NCBI GenBank assembly: GCA_045658965.1
Contig: JAZOVZ010000050.1
Coordinates: 1-64,000, forward strand
Reading direction: 5' to 3'
DNA from: SVQP01 sp045658965
Lineage (GTDB): Bacteria; Bacillota; Clostridia; Oscillospirales; CAG-272
DNA: 64,000 nt
In this document: piece by piece, positions 53,222 to 61,454 of the stretch
How the letters are laid out: the number at the start of each line of letters is the position of its first letter
Numbering within the stretch: the first letter of the stretch is position 1
Translations under genes and position numbers: made by a program
The notes under the pieces: generated by a model
Told to the model about the DNA's origin: nothing
What the model saw: only the letters and a program-made list of their open reading frames with translations
The model's database searches: none

Positions 53222-54361
53222 ATGAGAATCCTAATGACAGGCGGAGGCACTGCAGGGCACGTAAACCCTGCCATTGCCATTGCTGATACCATCAAAGCAA
53301 AATATCCGGACGCGCACGTCGCCTTTGCCGCATCGACCGAGAGGTCGGATAAGGCAAGGGAGCTTTTGGCGCGCACCGATTATAAAGAGTTTTACAGCAT
53401 GGATATCTGCGGTATGCGCTCGCCCATCTTTCATCCGGGAAATCTGCGCACGGCGTACTTAATGGCAAAATCGCAGGGGCAGGCGAAAAAGCTGATCCGT
53501 GATTTTGCGCCCGATATCATCATCGGTACGGGTGGATATGCCAGCTGGCCGTTGCTTTCCGCTGGTGCACGCATGGGGATCCCCACGCTGGTGCATGAGT
53601 CCAATGCGCTTGCGGGCAAGGCGCTGATGCAGGTGCGCAGCCGCGTGGATCGCATCCTGGTCAATTTCCCCGAGGCGGCGGAATGCTTTGGACAACCCGA
53701 AAAGACGCGCGTGGTGGGAAATCCGCTTTTGCACGGCTTTACCGCATGCGACGAGCGCGCTGCCAAGCGTGCCATCGGTGCAGAGGGCAAATTCAAGCAC
53801 GTAGTGCTTGCCGTGGGCGGCAGCCGCGGTGCTATGATGGTCAACAAATATGTTTTTGATATGATCGAAAGCATGGCAAAGAATCACCCCGAGGTGCTGT
53901 TCGTGACCGCAACCGGTAAGGATTACTTTGCAGAATACAGTGCAAAATACCGCGCCGCAGGCTTGGATACCTTGCCCAACGTGCGCGTATCCGAGTACAT
54001 TTACGATATGCCCGTGCAAATGGCAGCGGCGGACGTTGTGATCGCGCGTGCGGGAGCCATGACGCTCTCCGAGCTTGCGCTGATGCGCAAGGCGGCGATC
54101 CTGATCCCGTCTCCCAACGTGGCAAACGATCACCAATATAAGAACGCCAAGGCACTTGGCGACGCGGGGGCTGCCGTATACGCACGCGAAAGTGAATTTG
54201 AGGGCGGCGGCTTGCAGATGCGCGTGGAGATGCTTTTGTGCGATGCGAAAAAGATGGCAGAGATGCGCGAAAGGATCGCGGGATTTGCCCGCGTTGACGC
54301 AAACGCTCTGGTGCTTGAGGAGGTTGAAAAACTGCTTTCCTCCAAGGGGGGCAGAGCATGA
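53222..54361 (+). CDS. murG: Lipid II synthase MurG
   Basis: Transfers GlcNAc to lipid I. The 379-residue GT28 enzyme has the N-terminal loops GGGTAGHVNPAIAIA and GTGGYASWPLLSAG, HESNALAGK, and the C-domain AVGGSRGA and IARAGAMTLSELA. Its stop overlaps the ftsQ start (ATGA). Confidence 0.97.
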   Translation: MRILMTGGGTAGHVNPAIAIADTIKAKYPDAHVAFAASTERSDKARELLARTDYKEFYSMDICGMRSPIFHPGNLRTAYLMAKSQGQAKKLIRDFAPDIIIGTGGYASWPLLSAGARMGIPTLVHESNALAGKALMQVRSRVDRILVNFPEAAECFGQPEKTRVVGNPLLHGFTACDERAAKRAIGAEGKFKHVVLAVGGSRGAMMVNKYVFDMIESMAKNHPEVLFVTATGKDYFAEYSAKYRAAGLDTLPNVRVSEYIYDMPVQMAAADVVIARAGAMTLSELALMRKAAILIPSPNVANDHQYKNAKALGDAGAAVYARESEFEGGGLQMRVEMLLCDAKKMAEMRERIAGFARVDANALVLEEVEKLLSSKGGRA

Positions 54362-55269
54362 AGGAAAAACTGATTGCATGGCGTGACGCACTCTTGGAAA
54401 AAGTGCCGCACAAGAATTATTCTCCTGCCGAAAAGGCGGCGAGGACCAAGCGCGCGGCTATGATCGGCTGTGTTTTGTGCGCAGCTTTGCTGGTCGTATT
54501 GGTCGTATCCCTCTTTCCCATTCTTGACGTGGAGGTAGAGTCCAACCAATCGCACTATACCGAGGAAGAGCTGCTGCAAGCCTTGGATGCGTCCGGCTGG
54601 ACGCCCGTGCTGGGACTTTTGCCCGGTCGTGCCGAGCAGCGGTTGATGGACGGCCTTTTGTACCTGGAGGATGCCAAGGTGACCTACAGCTTTCCCGGTA
54701 CGTTGCACGTCAGCGTCAAGGAGCAAACGACGCTGTACTATTTCTATTACGATACCCTGATCGGCGGCAAGCCCCATACGGGTTGGTTGGCGGTCGGTCC
54801 CGATCTGCGCGTGGTAGACGCCGCAAGAGAAGCGGATGCCTTTGTGCATCTTGGCTTGACCAAGCTTGCGCTGCCTGCACCCGTTTTGGATGAGGCTAAG
54901 CCCGGGAGAGCCAGCACGCTGCGCTTTACGCGCGAGGAGGAAACGGGAGAGGGTGCCAAGACCGAGCAGGACTTTGCGTATATTACCGAGTTTCTTGGGT
55001 ATCTGGAGCAGTCAAGTGTAGCGGACAGGCTGACGAGTGTGGATCTGCGCGAAAAATTTGACGTGAAGATCACGCTGGACGGCAAGTACCGCTTTGAGTT
55101 CGGTCGCGTGCGTGACGAGCGCGATTTTGCACAAAAATTAGCCCTTGCCGAGCAGATTCTGGCACAGGGCGGTGTGGATCCCGACGGCAAATACATCGTA
55201 TCGGTGGGGTCCGAACAGCCTTTTTTGCGTCCTGCAAACGATGTCGACCTTGATGCGATTGAAAAATAA
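54358..55269 (+). CDS. ftsQ: Cell division protein FtsQ/DivIB
   Basis: Bitopic divisome protein: ~32 cytoplasmic residues, one helix (~33-53), a POTRA domain (~56-125, LDVEVESNQSHYTEEELLQAL), then a beta domain ending in YRFEFG. At 303 residues length fits. It starts at ATG 54358 inside the murG stop, so it is coupled to murG. Low sequence conservation is normal for the family. Confidence 0.88.
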   Translation: MKEKLIAWRDALLEKVPHKNYSPAEKAARTKRAAMIGCVLCAALLVVLVVSLFPILDVEVESNQSHYTEEELLQALDASGWTPVLGLLPGRAEQRLMDGLLYLEDAKVTYSFPGTLHVSVKEQTTLYYFYYDTLIGGKPHTGWLAVGPDLRVVDAAREADAFVHLGLTKLALPAPVLDEAKPGRASTLRFTREEETGEGAKTEQDFAYITEFLGYLEQSSVADRLTSVDLREKFDVKITLDGKYRFEFGRVRDERDFAQKLALAEQILAQGGVDPDGKYIVSVGSEQPFLRPANDVDLDAIEK

Positions 55270-55353
55270 CGTCGCATGCAGATGTCGCATGACATTTTGT
55301 GTCGGAAATTGTGAATTTTTCATAAATTTTTGAAATTATTTTCGCGAAACCTC

Positions 55354-55382
55354 TTGAAATATTTTTGAGTTTGTTATATTAT
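55354..55382 (+). promoter_or_regulatory. Promoter of ftsZ
   Basis: TTGAAA 55354-55359, a 17-bp spacer, and TATTAT 55377-55382. The leader to ftsZ is about 100 nt, with no clear structure. Confidence 0.75.
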
Positions 55383-55488
55383 ATATGTAAAGCATATCTT
55401 GGGCTGATTTTGCCCGTAAGACACAAGGTCTTGTGCTTTGGCGTAGAAAAATAAAAAAACAGAGATAAATTTTCGGGAGGATAACAAA

Positions 55489-56592
55489 ATGACTTTTGAA
55501 CATGATGATACCTACGATTGTGGCGTGAACATTAAGGTAATCGGTGTCGGCGGCGGCGGAAACAACGCTGTTAACAGAATGATCAGCAGCCACATCCGCG
55601 GTGTGGAATTCGTGTCTATCAACACTGACAGACAGGCTCTTCGCAGATCCGAGGCTGCAACGCAGCTGGTAATCGGTGAAAAGCTGACCAAGGGCTTTGG
55701 CGCAGGTTCCAACCCCTCTATTGGCGCACGCGCAGCAGAGGAATCCCTTGACGATATCAAGAAGTTCCTGCAGGGCACCGACATGGTGTTCGTAACCGCA
55801 GGTATGGGCGGCGGTACCGGTACCGGTGCAGCTCCCGTCGTTGCACGCGTTGCACACGAGATGGATATTCTGACCATTGGTATCGTAACCAAGCCTTTCG
55901 CATTTGAGGGCACTCGCAGAGCTGCACAGGCTGAGGCAGGTATTGCCGAGCTGAGCCAGTACGTAGACTCTCTGATCGTGATCCCCAACGAAAAGCTCAA
56001 GCAGGTAACCGACACCAGAATTACGCTGGCTAACGCATTCGAGATTGCAGACAACGTACTGCACCGCGGTGTTAAGAGCGTTTCCGATCTGGTTAACGAA
56101 TCCCTGTTCATCAACCTTGACTTTGCTGACGTTACCTCCGTTATGAAGGACGCAGGTTATGCACATATGGGTATCGGTTCTGCTACCGGTAAGGATAAGG
56201 CAGAGCAGGCAGCTCGCGCTGCTATCTCCAGCCCGCTGCTCGAGTCCTCCATCAAGGGCGCACGCGGCGTTCTGATCAGCATTATGGTATCTCCCGACGT
56301 TGGTCTGGAGGACGTAGATCTGGCTTCCACCATGATCGCAAACGAGGCTCATCCCGACGCAAGCGTTATTTGGGGCGTAGGCTTCGATCCCGAACTGGAA
56401 GACGAAATGAGAATTACCATCATTGCTACCGGCTTCGACAAGAAGGATGACAACCAGAACCCCGGTAAGGTTTCTCTGGCACCTAAGAGCGAGCCCGTTG
56501 CAAAGGCAGTTCCCGTACAGGAAAAGACCGCTGATGCTGACGACGATCTTGACGACATGCTTGCTATGTTCAAGAGAGGCGCAAGAAAGTAA
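55489..56592 (+). CDS. ftsZ: Cell division GTPase FtsZ
   Basis: Tubulin homologue forming the Z ring. The 367-residue protein has GVGGGGNNAVNRMI, the T4 loop GGGTGTGAAP, the catalytic T7 loop NLDFADVTSVM and the usual C-domain. The tail ends DDDLDDMLAMFKRGARK, which departs from the common D-IPxFLRxR tail peptide that binds FtsA and SepF, and no ftsA is in the cluster. Confidence 0.98.
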   Translation: MTFEHDDTYDCGVNIKVIGVGGGGNNAVNRMISSHIRGVEFVSINTDRQALRRSEAATQLVIGEKLTKGFGAGSNPSIGARAAEESLDDIKKFLQGTDMVFVTAGMGGGTGTGAAPVVARVAHEMDILTIGIVTKPFAFEGTRRAAQAEAGIAELSQYVDSLIVIPNEKLKQVTDTRITLANAFEIADNVLHRGVKSVSDLVNESLFINLDFADVTSVMKDAGYAHMGIGSATGKDKAEQAARAAISSPLLESSIKGARGVLISIMVSPDVGLEDVDLASTMIANEAHPDASVIWGVGFDPELEDEMRITIIATGFDKKDDNQNPGKVSLAPKSEPVAKAVPVQEKTADADDDLDDMLAMFKRGARK

Positions 56593-56608
56593 TCCACATA
56601 GTAAAAAA

Positions 56609-56641
56609 CAAGGACTCCTGCCCACGCAGGAGTCCTTGTTT
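56609..56641. terminator. Bidirectional terminator between ftsZ and the SGNH gene
   Basis: Perfect 13-bp stem (56609-56621 with 56626-56638) flanked by A and T runs. It serves both convergent genes. Confidence 0.93.
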
Positions 56642-56646
56642 TGTAT

Positions 56647-57702
56647 TCAGGTAAATATGCGCTCAAAAATGGGCAGCAGTGCTCGGTAAAAGCGGTAAAA
56701 GCCGAGGTCGGTGGGGTGGCATCCGTCCACGGTGCAGCCGTCGCTCTCGTCACCTGCGAAAATGGACGCGCCGTCTACGAAATATACGTTCGTATCTCCC
56801 TCGGCAACAGCCTTTTGATAGGTCTGCATGACGATGGTGCGGCGCGCGCGTTCATCGGGTGTGTCGTGGTAGTCGGGCTTGGAAAGCATGACGTAGGGGA
56901 CGTGCGGATGCGCGGCACGAATGGCGCGGTAAAGCTTTTCGTGCGTAGCGGCAAGGTGCTCGGCTGTGGGGGCGTTATGGTCGTAGTCCGACACGAACAC
57001 CGACATTTCAAGGCTTGCTAAGTAGTCGATCATGGTATTCTCGGCACGGCAGTTGCCCGAAAAGCCGAGATTGACGTAATCCATATCCAGCGCGCGGGAG
57101 AGAAAATTCTGGTAGCACGTACCGGGTCTGGACGCACATCCGCCCTGCGTGATCGACGAGCCGTAAAATACTGCGGGCAGGGCATTGGCATAAGGCTGCG
57201 GTGCTTGCCAGAGGCTGCCCTCCTTGACACCGATCAGCAGCCTTGATACGTTATTGTAAAGGGGAAAATTCAAAACGTATTCCTGCATGCCTTCGCCCAC
57301 GTATGCGATCGATTCATAACCGTTTTCGCAGCTGACAGGCAGCATCAGAGAGGCAACGTAGCTCTGCTTGCGGTGCGCACCGGACACGCGGTAAAGATCA
57401 AAGCCGCTGATCCCGAGAAACGGCATGTGCGGCATGCGGCACTGCTCGTTCCACTCGGCGCGGATGGCAATATACGGGGAATTGGTACAAAAGCGGGCGC
57501 GAATGCCTGCGGTGTGGGTACAAAGGACTTGCACGCCCTCGCTGACCGTTTGGGCAACCTCCATGGGCATGCGCGCATAAGGATTGGTACTCGTTGCACC
57601 GTAAATCACAAACGGAGGCTGGGCGGCATCAAACCATACAACGTCATCTCTCTGTATGGCACCGGGTAAGATAAAATTCGGATCAATTTTTGCAATTTCC
57701 AT
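56647..57702 (-). CDS. SGNH/GDSL-family hydrolase
   Basis: A 351-residue predicted esterase without a signal peptide. An N-terminal beta domain (~1-170) is followed by the SGNH domain: YGSSITQGGCASRPG (nucleophile Ser), GFSGNCRAE (Gly and Asn oxyanion residues), and DGCHPTDLGF near the end (catalytic Asp/His). Related proteins deacetylate carbohydrates, so deacetylation of a sugar is plausible but unproven. AGGAGGA precedes the ATG. It lies 16 nt downstream of the second MurE gene on the same strand. Confidence 0.85.
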   Translation of the reverse strand: MEIAKIDPNFILPGAIQRDDVVWFDAAQPPFVIYGATSTNPYARMPMEVAQTVSEGVQVLCTHTAGIRARFCTNSPYIAIRAEWNEQCRMPHMPFLGISGFDLYRVSGAHRKQSYVASLMLPVSCENGYESIAYVGEGMQEYVLNFPLYNNVSRLLIGVKEGSLWQAPQPYANALPAVFYGSSITQGGCASRPGTCYQNFLSRALDMDYVNLGFSGNCRAENTMIDYLASLEMSVFVSDYDHNAPTAEHLAATHEKLYRAIRAAHPHVPYVMLSKPDYHDTPDERARRTIVMQTYQKAVAEGDTNVYFVDGASIFAGDESDGCTVDGCHPTDLGFYRFYRALLPIFERIFT

Positions 57703-57718
57703 ACGGATTTTTCCTCCT

Positions 57719-59188
57719 TTACAGCATTCTGTCCGTTTGCATCAGTATCTCCCGCTCCGAGAAGGGCAGGTGCTTGCCGCAGATCAGCTGATATTGCTCG
57801 TGCCCCTTGCCCGCAAGCACGACAGCGTCGCCCTTGCGTGCGTTTTTAACCGCGTAGGCAATCGCCTCGGCTCTGTCGGGAATGCAGACGTATCTGTCGT
57901 GGGTAAATGCCGTAGCAATGTCTGCGATGATCTTGTTCGGGTCTTCGTTTCCGGGGTTATCCGAGGTCAGAATCGAGAGGTCGGCAAGCTCGCTTGCCAC
58001 AGCTCCCAGCTCACCGCGGCGCATCTGCGTGCGGTCGCCTACCGAACCGAACAGGCAGATCAAGCGTTTCGGCTTATAAGCACGCAGGGCTTCCAGCACA
58101 GCGCGCAGGGAAGCACCGTTGTGCGCGTAATCGATGATAAAGGTGGTATCGGGGCGGCTTGCCAAAAATACCGGCTCAAAGCGTCCCTTGACGCGTACGA
58201 CCGAAAGTGCCGCGATGCTGTCTGCAAGCGGGATTCCCAGCTTGTCGCACACAGCAAGCGCGCAAAGCGCGTTGTAAACGCTGTAATCGCCCGGGAAGGG
58301 AATCGAAACGGGCAGGGCTTGTCCGTCGGGGGTGTGGCATTCAAATGCCGTACCGGGTACGCGGAAGCAGATCTCGGGGCGAATCTTATTTCCGCGCCAA
58401 TCACAGCTTTTGCCCATACCAAAGGTGGTGATGGGAGCGGTGGCATCTGTTGTCATATACGCCGCCTCGGGGGAGTCTGCGTTGACTAAAATATCGCGAA
58501 TGCCGGGGAACGAGAACAGCATGCGCTTGCAGGACTTGTATTCCTCCATGTCGGCATGCTCCACGCCGCCGATGTGGTCGGGGTAGAGATTGGTAAATAT
58601 GCAGTAATCAAATCGGATGCCGTGCACGCGGTGCAGCTTGAGGGCTTGTGAGGAGACCTCCATGACCACGAATCTGATGCCGCACTCCACCATTTGCGCC
58701 ATGTATTCGTGCAGATCAAGGCTTTCGGGCGTGGAGTTTGCCGTGGCGTAGTGTCTGCCGCAAAAATCAATGCCGTTGGTGCCTATGTAAGCCGAGGGAA
58801 TGCCCAGCTTTTCAAGCACGCCGTGGATCATGAGCGCGGTGGTGGTCTTGCCCTTGGTGCCCGTGATGCCGATGACGTGCAGCTTGTCCGCGGGACGGTC
58901 GTAAATGGTTGCCGCCAGCGTGGCAAGTGCTACGCGCGTATCGGGCACGGTCAGCACCACGGCGTCCGCGGGCAGATCGATCGGTCGCTGCACCACAAAG
59001 ATACGTGCGCCCTTATCGTAAGCGGAGAGTGCGTAGTTGTGTCCGTCGCTGACGTAACCTGCGATGCAGATAAACAGCGAATCGGGTCCTGCCTTGCGCG
59101 AGTCGTGGCAGACGTAGGTCACGTCCGCATCGGGCAAAGCGTGCGGGCAGGTATAATCAAGTTCTTTTACCAAATCGCAAAGCTTCAT
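57719..59188 (-). CDS. Second MurE-type Mur ligase, non-DAP specificity loop
   Basis: A 489-residue Mur ligase: N-domain with CHDSRKAGPDSLFICIAGYVSDGH, ATP site GTKGKTTT (110-117), NSTPESLDLH, VMEVSSQALKLHRV and FTNLYPDHIGGVEH. The loop that selects the amino acid is DNPGNEDP (410-417), without the DNPR Arg and closer to the DNPAxxDP of Lys-adding enzymes, so it probably adds Lys or another residue. The start is ATG 59188, overlapping the small upstream gene's stop (ATGA); the open frame to 59461 merely shadows that gene. It is about 30% identical by eye to the copy at 47.9 kb. Confidence 0.87.
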   Translation of the reverse strand: MKLCDLVKELDYTCPHALPDADVTYVCHDSRKAGPDSLFICIAGYVSDGHNYALSAYDKGARIFVVQRPIDLPADAVVLTVPDTRVALATLAATIYDRPADKLHVIGITGTKGKTTTALMIHGVLEKLGIPSAYIGTNGIDFCGRHYATANSTPESLDLHEYMAQMVECGIRFVVMEVSSQALKLHRVHGIRFDYCIFTNLYPDHIGGVEHADMEEYKSCKRMLFSFPGIRDILVNADSPEAAYMTTDATAPITTFGMGKSCDWRGNKIRPEICFRVPGTAFECHTPDGQALPVSIPFPGDYSVYNALCALAVCDKLGIPLADSIAALSVVRVKGRFEPVFLASRPDTTFIIDYAHNGASLRAVLEALRAYKPKRLICLFGSVGDRTQMRRGELGAVASELADLSILTSDNPGNEDPNKIIADIATAFTHDRYVCIPDRAEAIAYAVKNARKGDAVVLAGKGHEQYQLICGKHLPFSEREILMQTDRML

Positions 59189-59574
59189 ACCGGCACCTCC
59201 TCTGTATAGGAATAGGGCAGCGCATCCTCCTGCACCTGCTCGGGCTGCACCATGACGTAGTAAGGCTCCAGCTGTGCTGCATGTGCGGTGCAGAATACCT
59301 TGTAGTCGTCGGTGCAGGGAATCAGACAAAAGAGCAGGTCGGGGTATTCCTTGGCAAAGGCGCAAAGGTCTGCGCAAAGCAGGTCGCCCTGCAGGTAAGA
59401 GGGCGTGCGCACGATGCGTACGCAGGCGCAAAAATGCGCTGAAAACGCAGTGCGGGAGCAATAGATGTGCGAGAGCACGCCAAAGCGGCGGTACAGTCTG
59501 CGTGCGATTTTGACGGGCTGTGTGCCGTCACCCAATATTACGGGTACCAGTACGCGGTTGAGCTGCTCCTTCAT
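59185..59574 (-). CDS. Small protein resembling a stand-alone pre-ATP-grasp domain
   Basis: A 129-residue protein. VPVILGDGTQPVKIARRLYRRFGVLSHIYC and the later LLFCLIPCTDDYKVFCTAHAAQL resemble, by eye, the N-terminal domain of ATP-grasp ligases of the D-aspartate ligase type, but the ATP-binding and catalytic domains are absent. It is rich in Cys (7). AGGAGTG precedes the ATG, and its stop overlaps the MurE paralogue start (ATGA), so the two are co-translated. It cannot catalyse ligation by itself; a partner or regulatory role is inferred. Confidence 0.65.
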   Translation of the reverse strand: MKEQLNRVLVPVILGDGTQPVKIARRLYRRFGVLSHIYCSRTAFSAHFCACVRIVRTPSYLQGDLLCADLCAFAKEYPDLLFCLIPCTDDYKVFCTAHAAQLEPYYVMVQPEQVQEDALPYSYTEEVPV

Positions 59575-59605
59575 CGTATCACTCCTTTCTTGTCATATCT
59601 TATTC

Positions 59606-59634
59606 ATTATAGCATAAAAGACGTGCTTTGTCAC
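59606..59634 (-). promoter_or_regulatory. Promoter of the small protein-MurE2-SGNH operon
   Basis: On the minus strand: GTGACA (59634-59629), a 17-bp spacer, and TATAAT (59611-59606), ~30 bp before the small gene. Confidence 0.78.
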
Positions 59635-59673
59635 GCTTCTGTACAATATTTTGCAAATATTTTTTGCACGCTC

Positions 59674-59702
59674 TTGCAAAATTTTGCCGTGTCCGTTATA
59701 AT
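59674..59702 (+). promoter_or_regulatory. Promoter of the GNAT gene
   Basis: TTGCAA 59674-59679, a 17-bp spacer, and TATAAT 59697-59702, divergent from the MurE2 operon promoter. Confidence 0.78.
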
Positions 59703-59739
59703 AGAGTCAGAAATACGTAAGGAGTGCGTAGCAAAGCCC

Positions 59740-60315
59740 ATGAAAAAGGAAAGCATTTATAAGATATTTTCAAGAATTCCCACCTTGGAGACCGAGCGGC
59801 TGATCTTGCGCAAGATGCTGGTTTCGGACAAGGAGGACATATACGCGTATTCCCGACGCGAGGACGTGACCGAGCACCTGACCTGGGCACCGCACGCCAA
59901 TATCGAGTACACGCAGGATTATCTGCGCTATATCGGACAGCGGTACAGCGTAGGGGACTACTTCGATTGGGCTGTGGTGGAAAAGGCGAGCGGCAGAGTC
60001 ATCGGCTCGTGCGGCTTTACGCGGTTTGATTACCCCAACGACGCAGGTGAGATCGGCTACGTATTCCACCCCGATTTCGGCGGCAAGGGATATGCCACCG
60101 AGGCGGTGCGCGAGGTGGTGCGCTTTGGTTTTGTTGCGCTGAAATTGCACCGCATTGAGGCAAGGTATCTAAAGGGCAACGACCGCTCCGTGCGCGTCAT
60201 GGAGCGCCTTGGCATGCAGTATGAGGGCGAGCGCCGCGAGGCAATGCTGGTCAAGGGCTCGTACCGCACCGTGGGAACGTATTCCATCCTTGCGGGGGAG
60301 TATCAGAAGCAGTAA
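59740..60315 (+). CDS. GNAT acetyltransferase, RimJ/RimL type
   Basis: A 191-residue N-acetyltransferase of the Acetyltransf_3 group: ETERLILRKMLVSDKEDIYAY, IGSCGFTRFD, the acetyl-CoA loop in HPDFGGKGYATEAV, and the RIEARYLKGNDRSVRVMERLGM helix. The target could be a ribosomal protein N-terminus or a small molecule. ATG 59740 follows AAGGAG at a long distance (~14 nt), so the start is fairly but not fully certain. Confidence 0.88.
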   Translation: MKKESIYKIFSRIPTLETERLILRKMLVSDKEDIYAYSRREDVTEHLTWAPHANIEYTQDYLRYIGQRYSVGDYFDWAVVEKASGRVIGSCGFTRFDYPNDAGEIGYVFHPDFGGKGYATEAVREVVRFGFVALKLHRIEARYLKGNDRSVRVMERLGMQYEGERREAMLVKGSYRTVGTYSILAGEYQKQ

Positions 60316-60331
60316 AAGTGAAAAATATACA

Positions 60332-60435
60332 TGTAGGGGAGGATATGATCCTCCCGCCAGTAGCAAAGATCGGTATCGACACCCAAGCGGTTGACCGACG
60401 TGCTTTGTGGCGGGAGCATAGTATGCTCCCCTACA
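60332..60435. repeat. 104-bp palindromic element (MITE-like)
   Basis: Ends are inverted copies of TGTAGGGGAG(G/C)AT..ATCCTCCCGCCA (60332-60359) and its complement (60408-60435), each itself a palindrome. The centre continues the pairing (CAAAG/CTTTG, TCGGT/ACCGA), so the strand folds end to end. It has no ORF. One half resembles unit 3 of the mutL linker repeats. Confidence 0.8.
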
Positions 60436-60507
60436 AACATTCCGGGAAAGTTTGATGTGAAGCCCTTCGATTTTTGCAATTTCACTTCCTAAAACTTGCA
60501 AAAACAC

Positions 60508-60536
60508 TTGACATAAAAGGGGGAACGGTGTATAAT
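60508..60536 (+). promoter_or_regulatory. Consensus promoter for the rpiR-type operon
   Basis: TTGACA 60508-60513, a 17-bp spacer, and TATAAT 60531-60536. Confidence 0.9.
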
Positions 60537-60590
60537 GAAGAATGGTGTTTTATGAGCTTTCCCAAATACATACATAGGTAGGACACAATT

Positions 60591-61454
60591 ATGAAAAGAG
60601 ATATTCTCAGAATCCTCGAAGAAAATATGAGCGGTTTTTCCAAGGGGCAAAAGCTGATCGCAAAATATATTTTGCAGGAATACGACAAGGCAGCCTACAT
60701 GACCGCCTCCAAATTGGGACAGGCAGTAGGCGTTTCCGAGTCCACCGTGGTGCGCTTTGTGATTGAGCTTGGCTACGAGGGATATCCCGAGTTCCAAAAA
60801 TCGCTGCAGGAGCTGATACGCACCAAGCTGACCTCCTTCCAGCGTATCGAAGTCACCAACAATCTCATCGGTAAGGGCGACGTGCTCTCCAAGGTGCTGG
60901 AGTCCGATGCGGAAAAGATCCGCAAGACGCTCGAGGGCATTGACCGCGAGGCGTTTGAGGGGGCTGTCAACAGCATTGTCAATGCAAAGAATATCTATAT
61001 TCTGGGCGTGCGCTCCTCGTCCTCTCTGGCTGCCTTTTTGGACCACAGCCTGCGCATGATCTTTGACAACGTGCGCTTGGTGCAGACCGCGTCGGGTGCA
61101 GAGGTGTTCGAGCAGATGCTCAGCGTGGGCGAGGGTGATGCAGTCATCGCCATCAGCTTCCCCAGATACTCCAAGAGAATCATCAAGGCAACCGAGTACG
61201 CGCACAAGAGCGGCGCGGATATCGTGTGCCTGACCGATAGCGTAGAATCCCCGCTTGCCGCAAGTGCAGATCAGCTGCTGGTTGCGCAGAGCGATATGGC
61301 GTCCTTCGTGGATTCGTTGGTCGCGCCCCTGAGTGTGATCAATGCGCTTGTCGTTGCCGTTTCGCGCTCCCGCCAGGAGCAGGTGACCGAGAGACTCCGT
61401 CACCTTGAGGTACTGTGGGACGAATACGACATTTACGATAAGACCCAGCAATGA
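60591..61454 (+). CDS. RpiR/MurR-family regulator with SIS domain
   Basis: A 287-residue regulator: N-terminal HTH (~1-80, MTASKLGQAVGVSESTVVRFVIELGYEGYPEF) and a C-terminal SIS domain that binds phosphosugars (~120-260, YILGVRSSSSLAAFL and AISFPRYSKRIIKATEYA). Such proteins control amino sugar or phosphosugar use. It overlaps the flavoprotein start by 4 nt, an unusual partner, so its target is not evident. Confidence 0.92.
   Translation: MKRDILRILEENMSGFSKGQKLIAKYILQEYDKAAYMTASKLGQAVGVSESTVVRFVIELGYEGYPEFQKSLQELIRTKLTSFQRIEVTNNLIGKGDVLSKVLESDAEKIRKTLEGIDREAFEGAVNSIVNAKNIYILGVRSSSSLAAFLDHSLRMIFDNVRLVQTASGAEVFEQMLSVGEGDAVIAISFPRYSKRIIKATEYAHKSGADIVCLTDSVESPLAASADQLLVAQSDMASFVDSLVAPLSVINALVVAVSRSRQEQVTERLRHLEVLWDEYDIYDKTQQ

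Noticed and set aside
59189..59461. N-terminal extension of the second MurE
   Set aside because: It is the shadow frame of the small overlapping gene; Arg/Leu-rich with no Mur ligase similarity.
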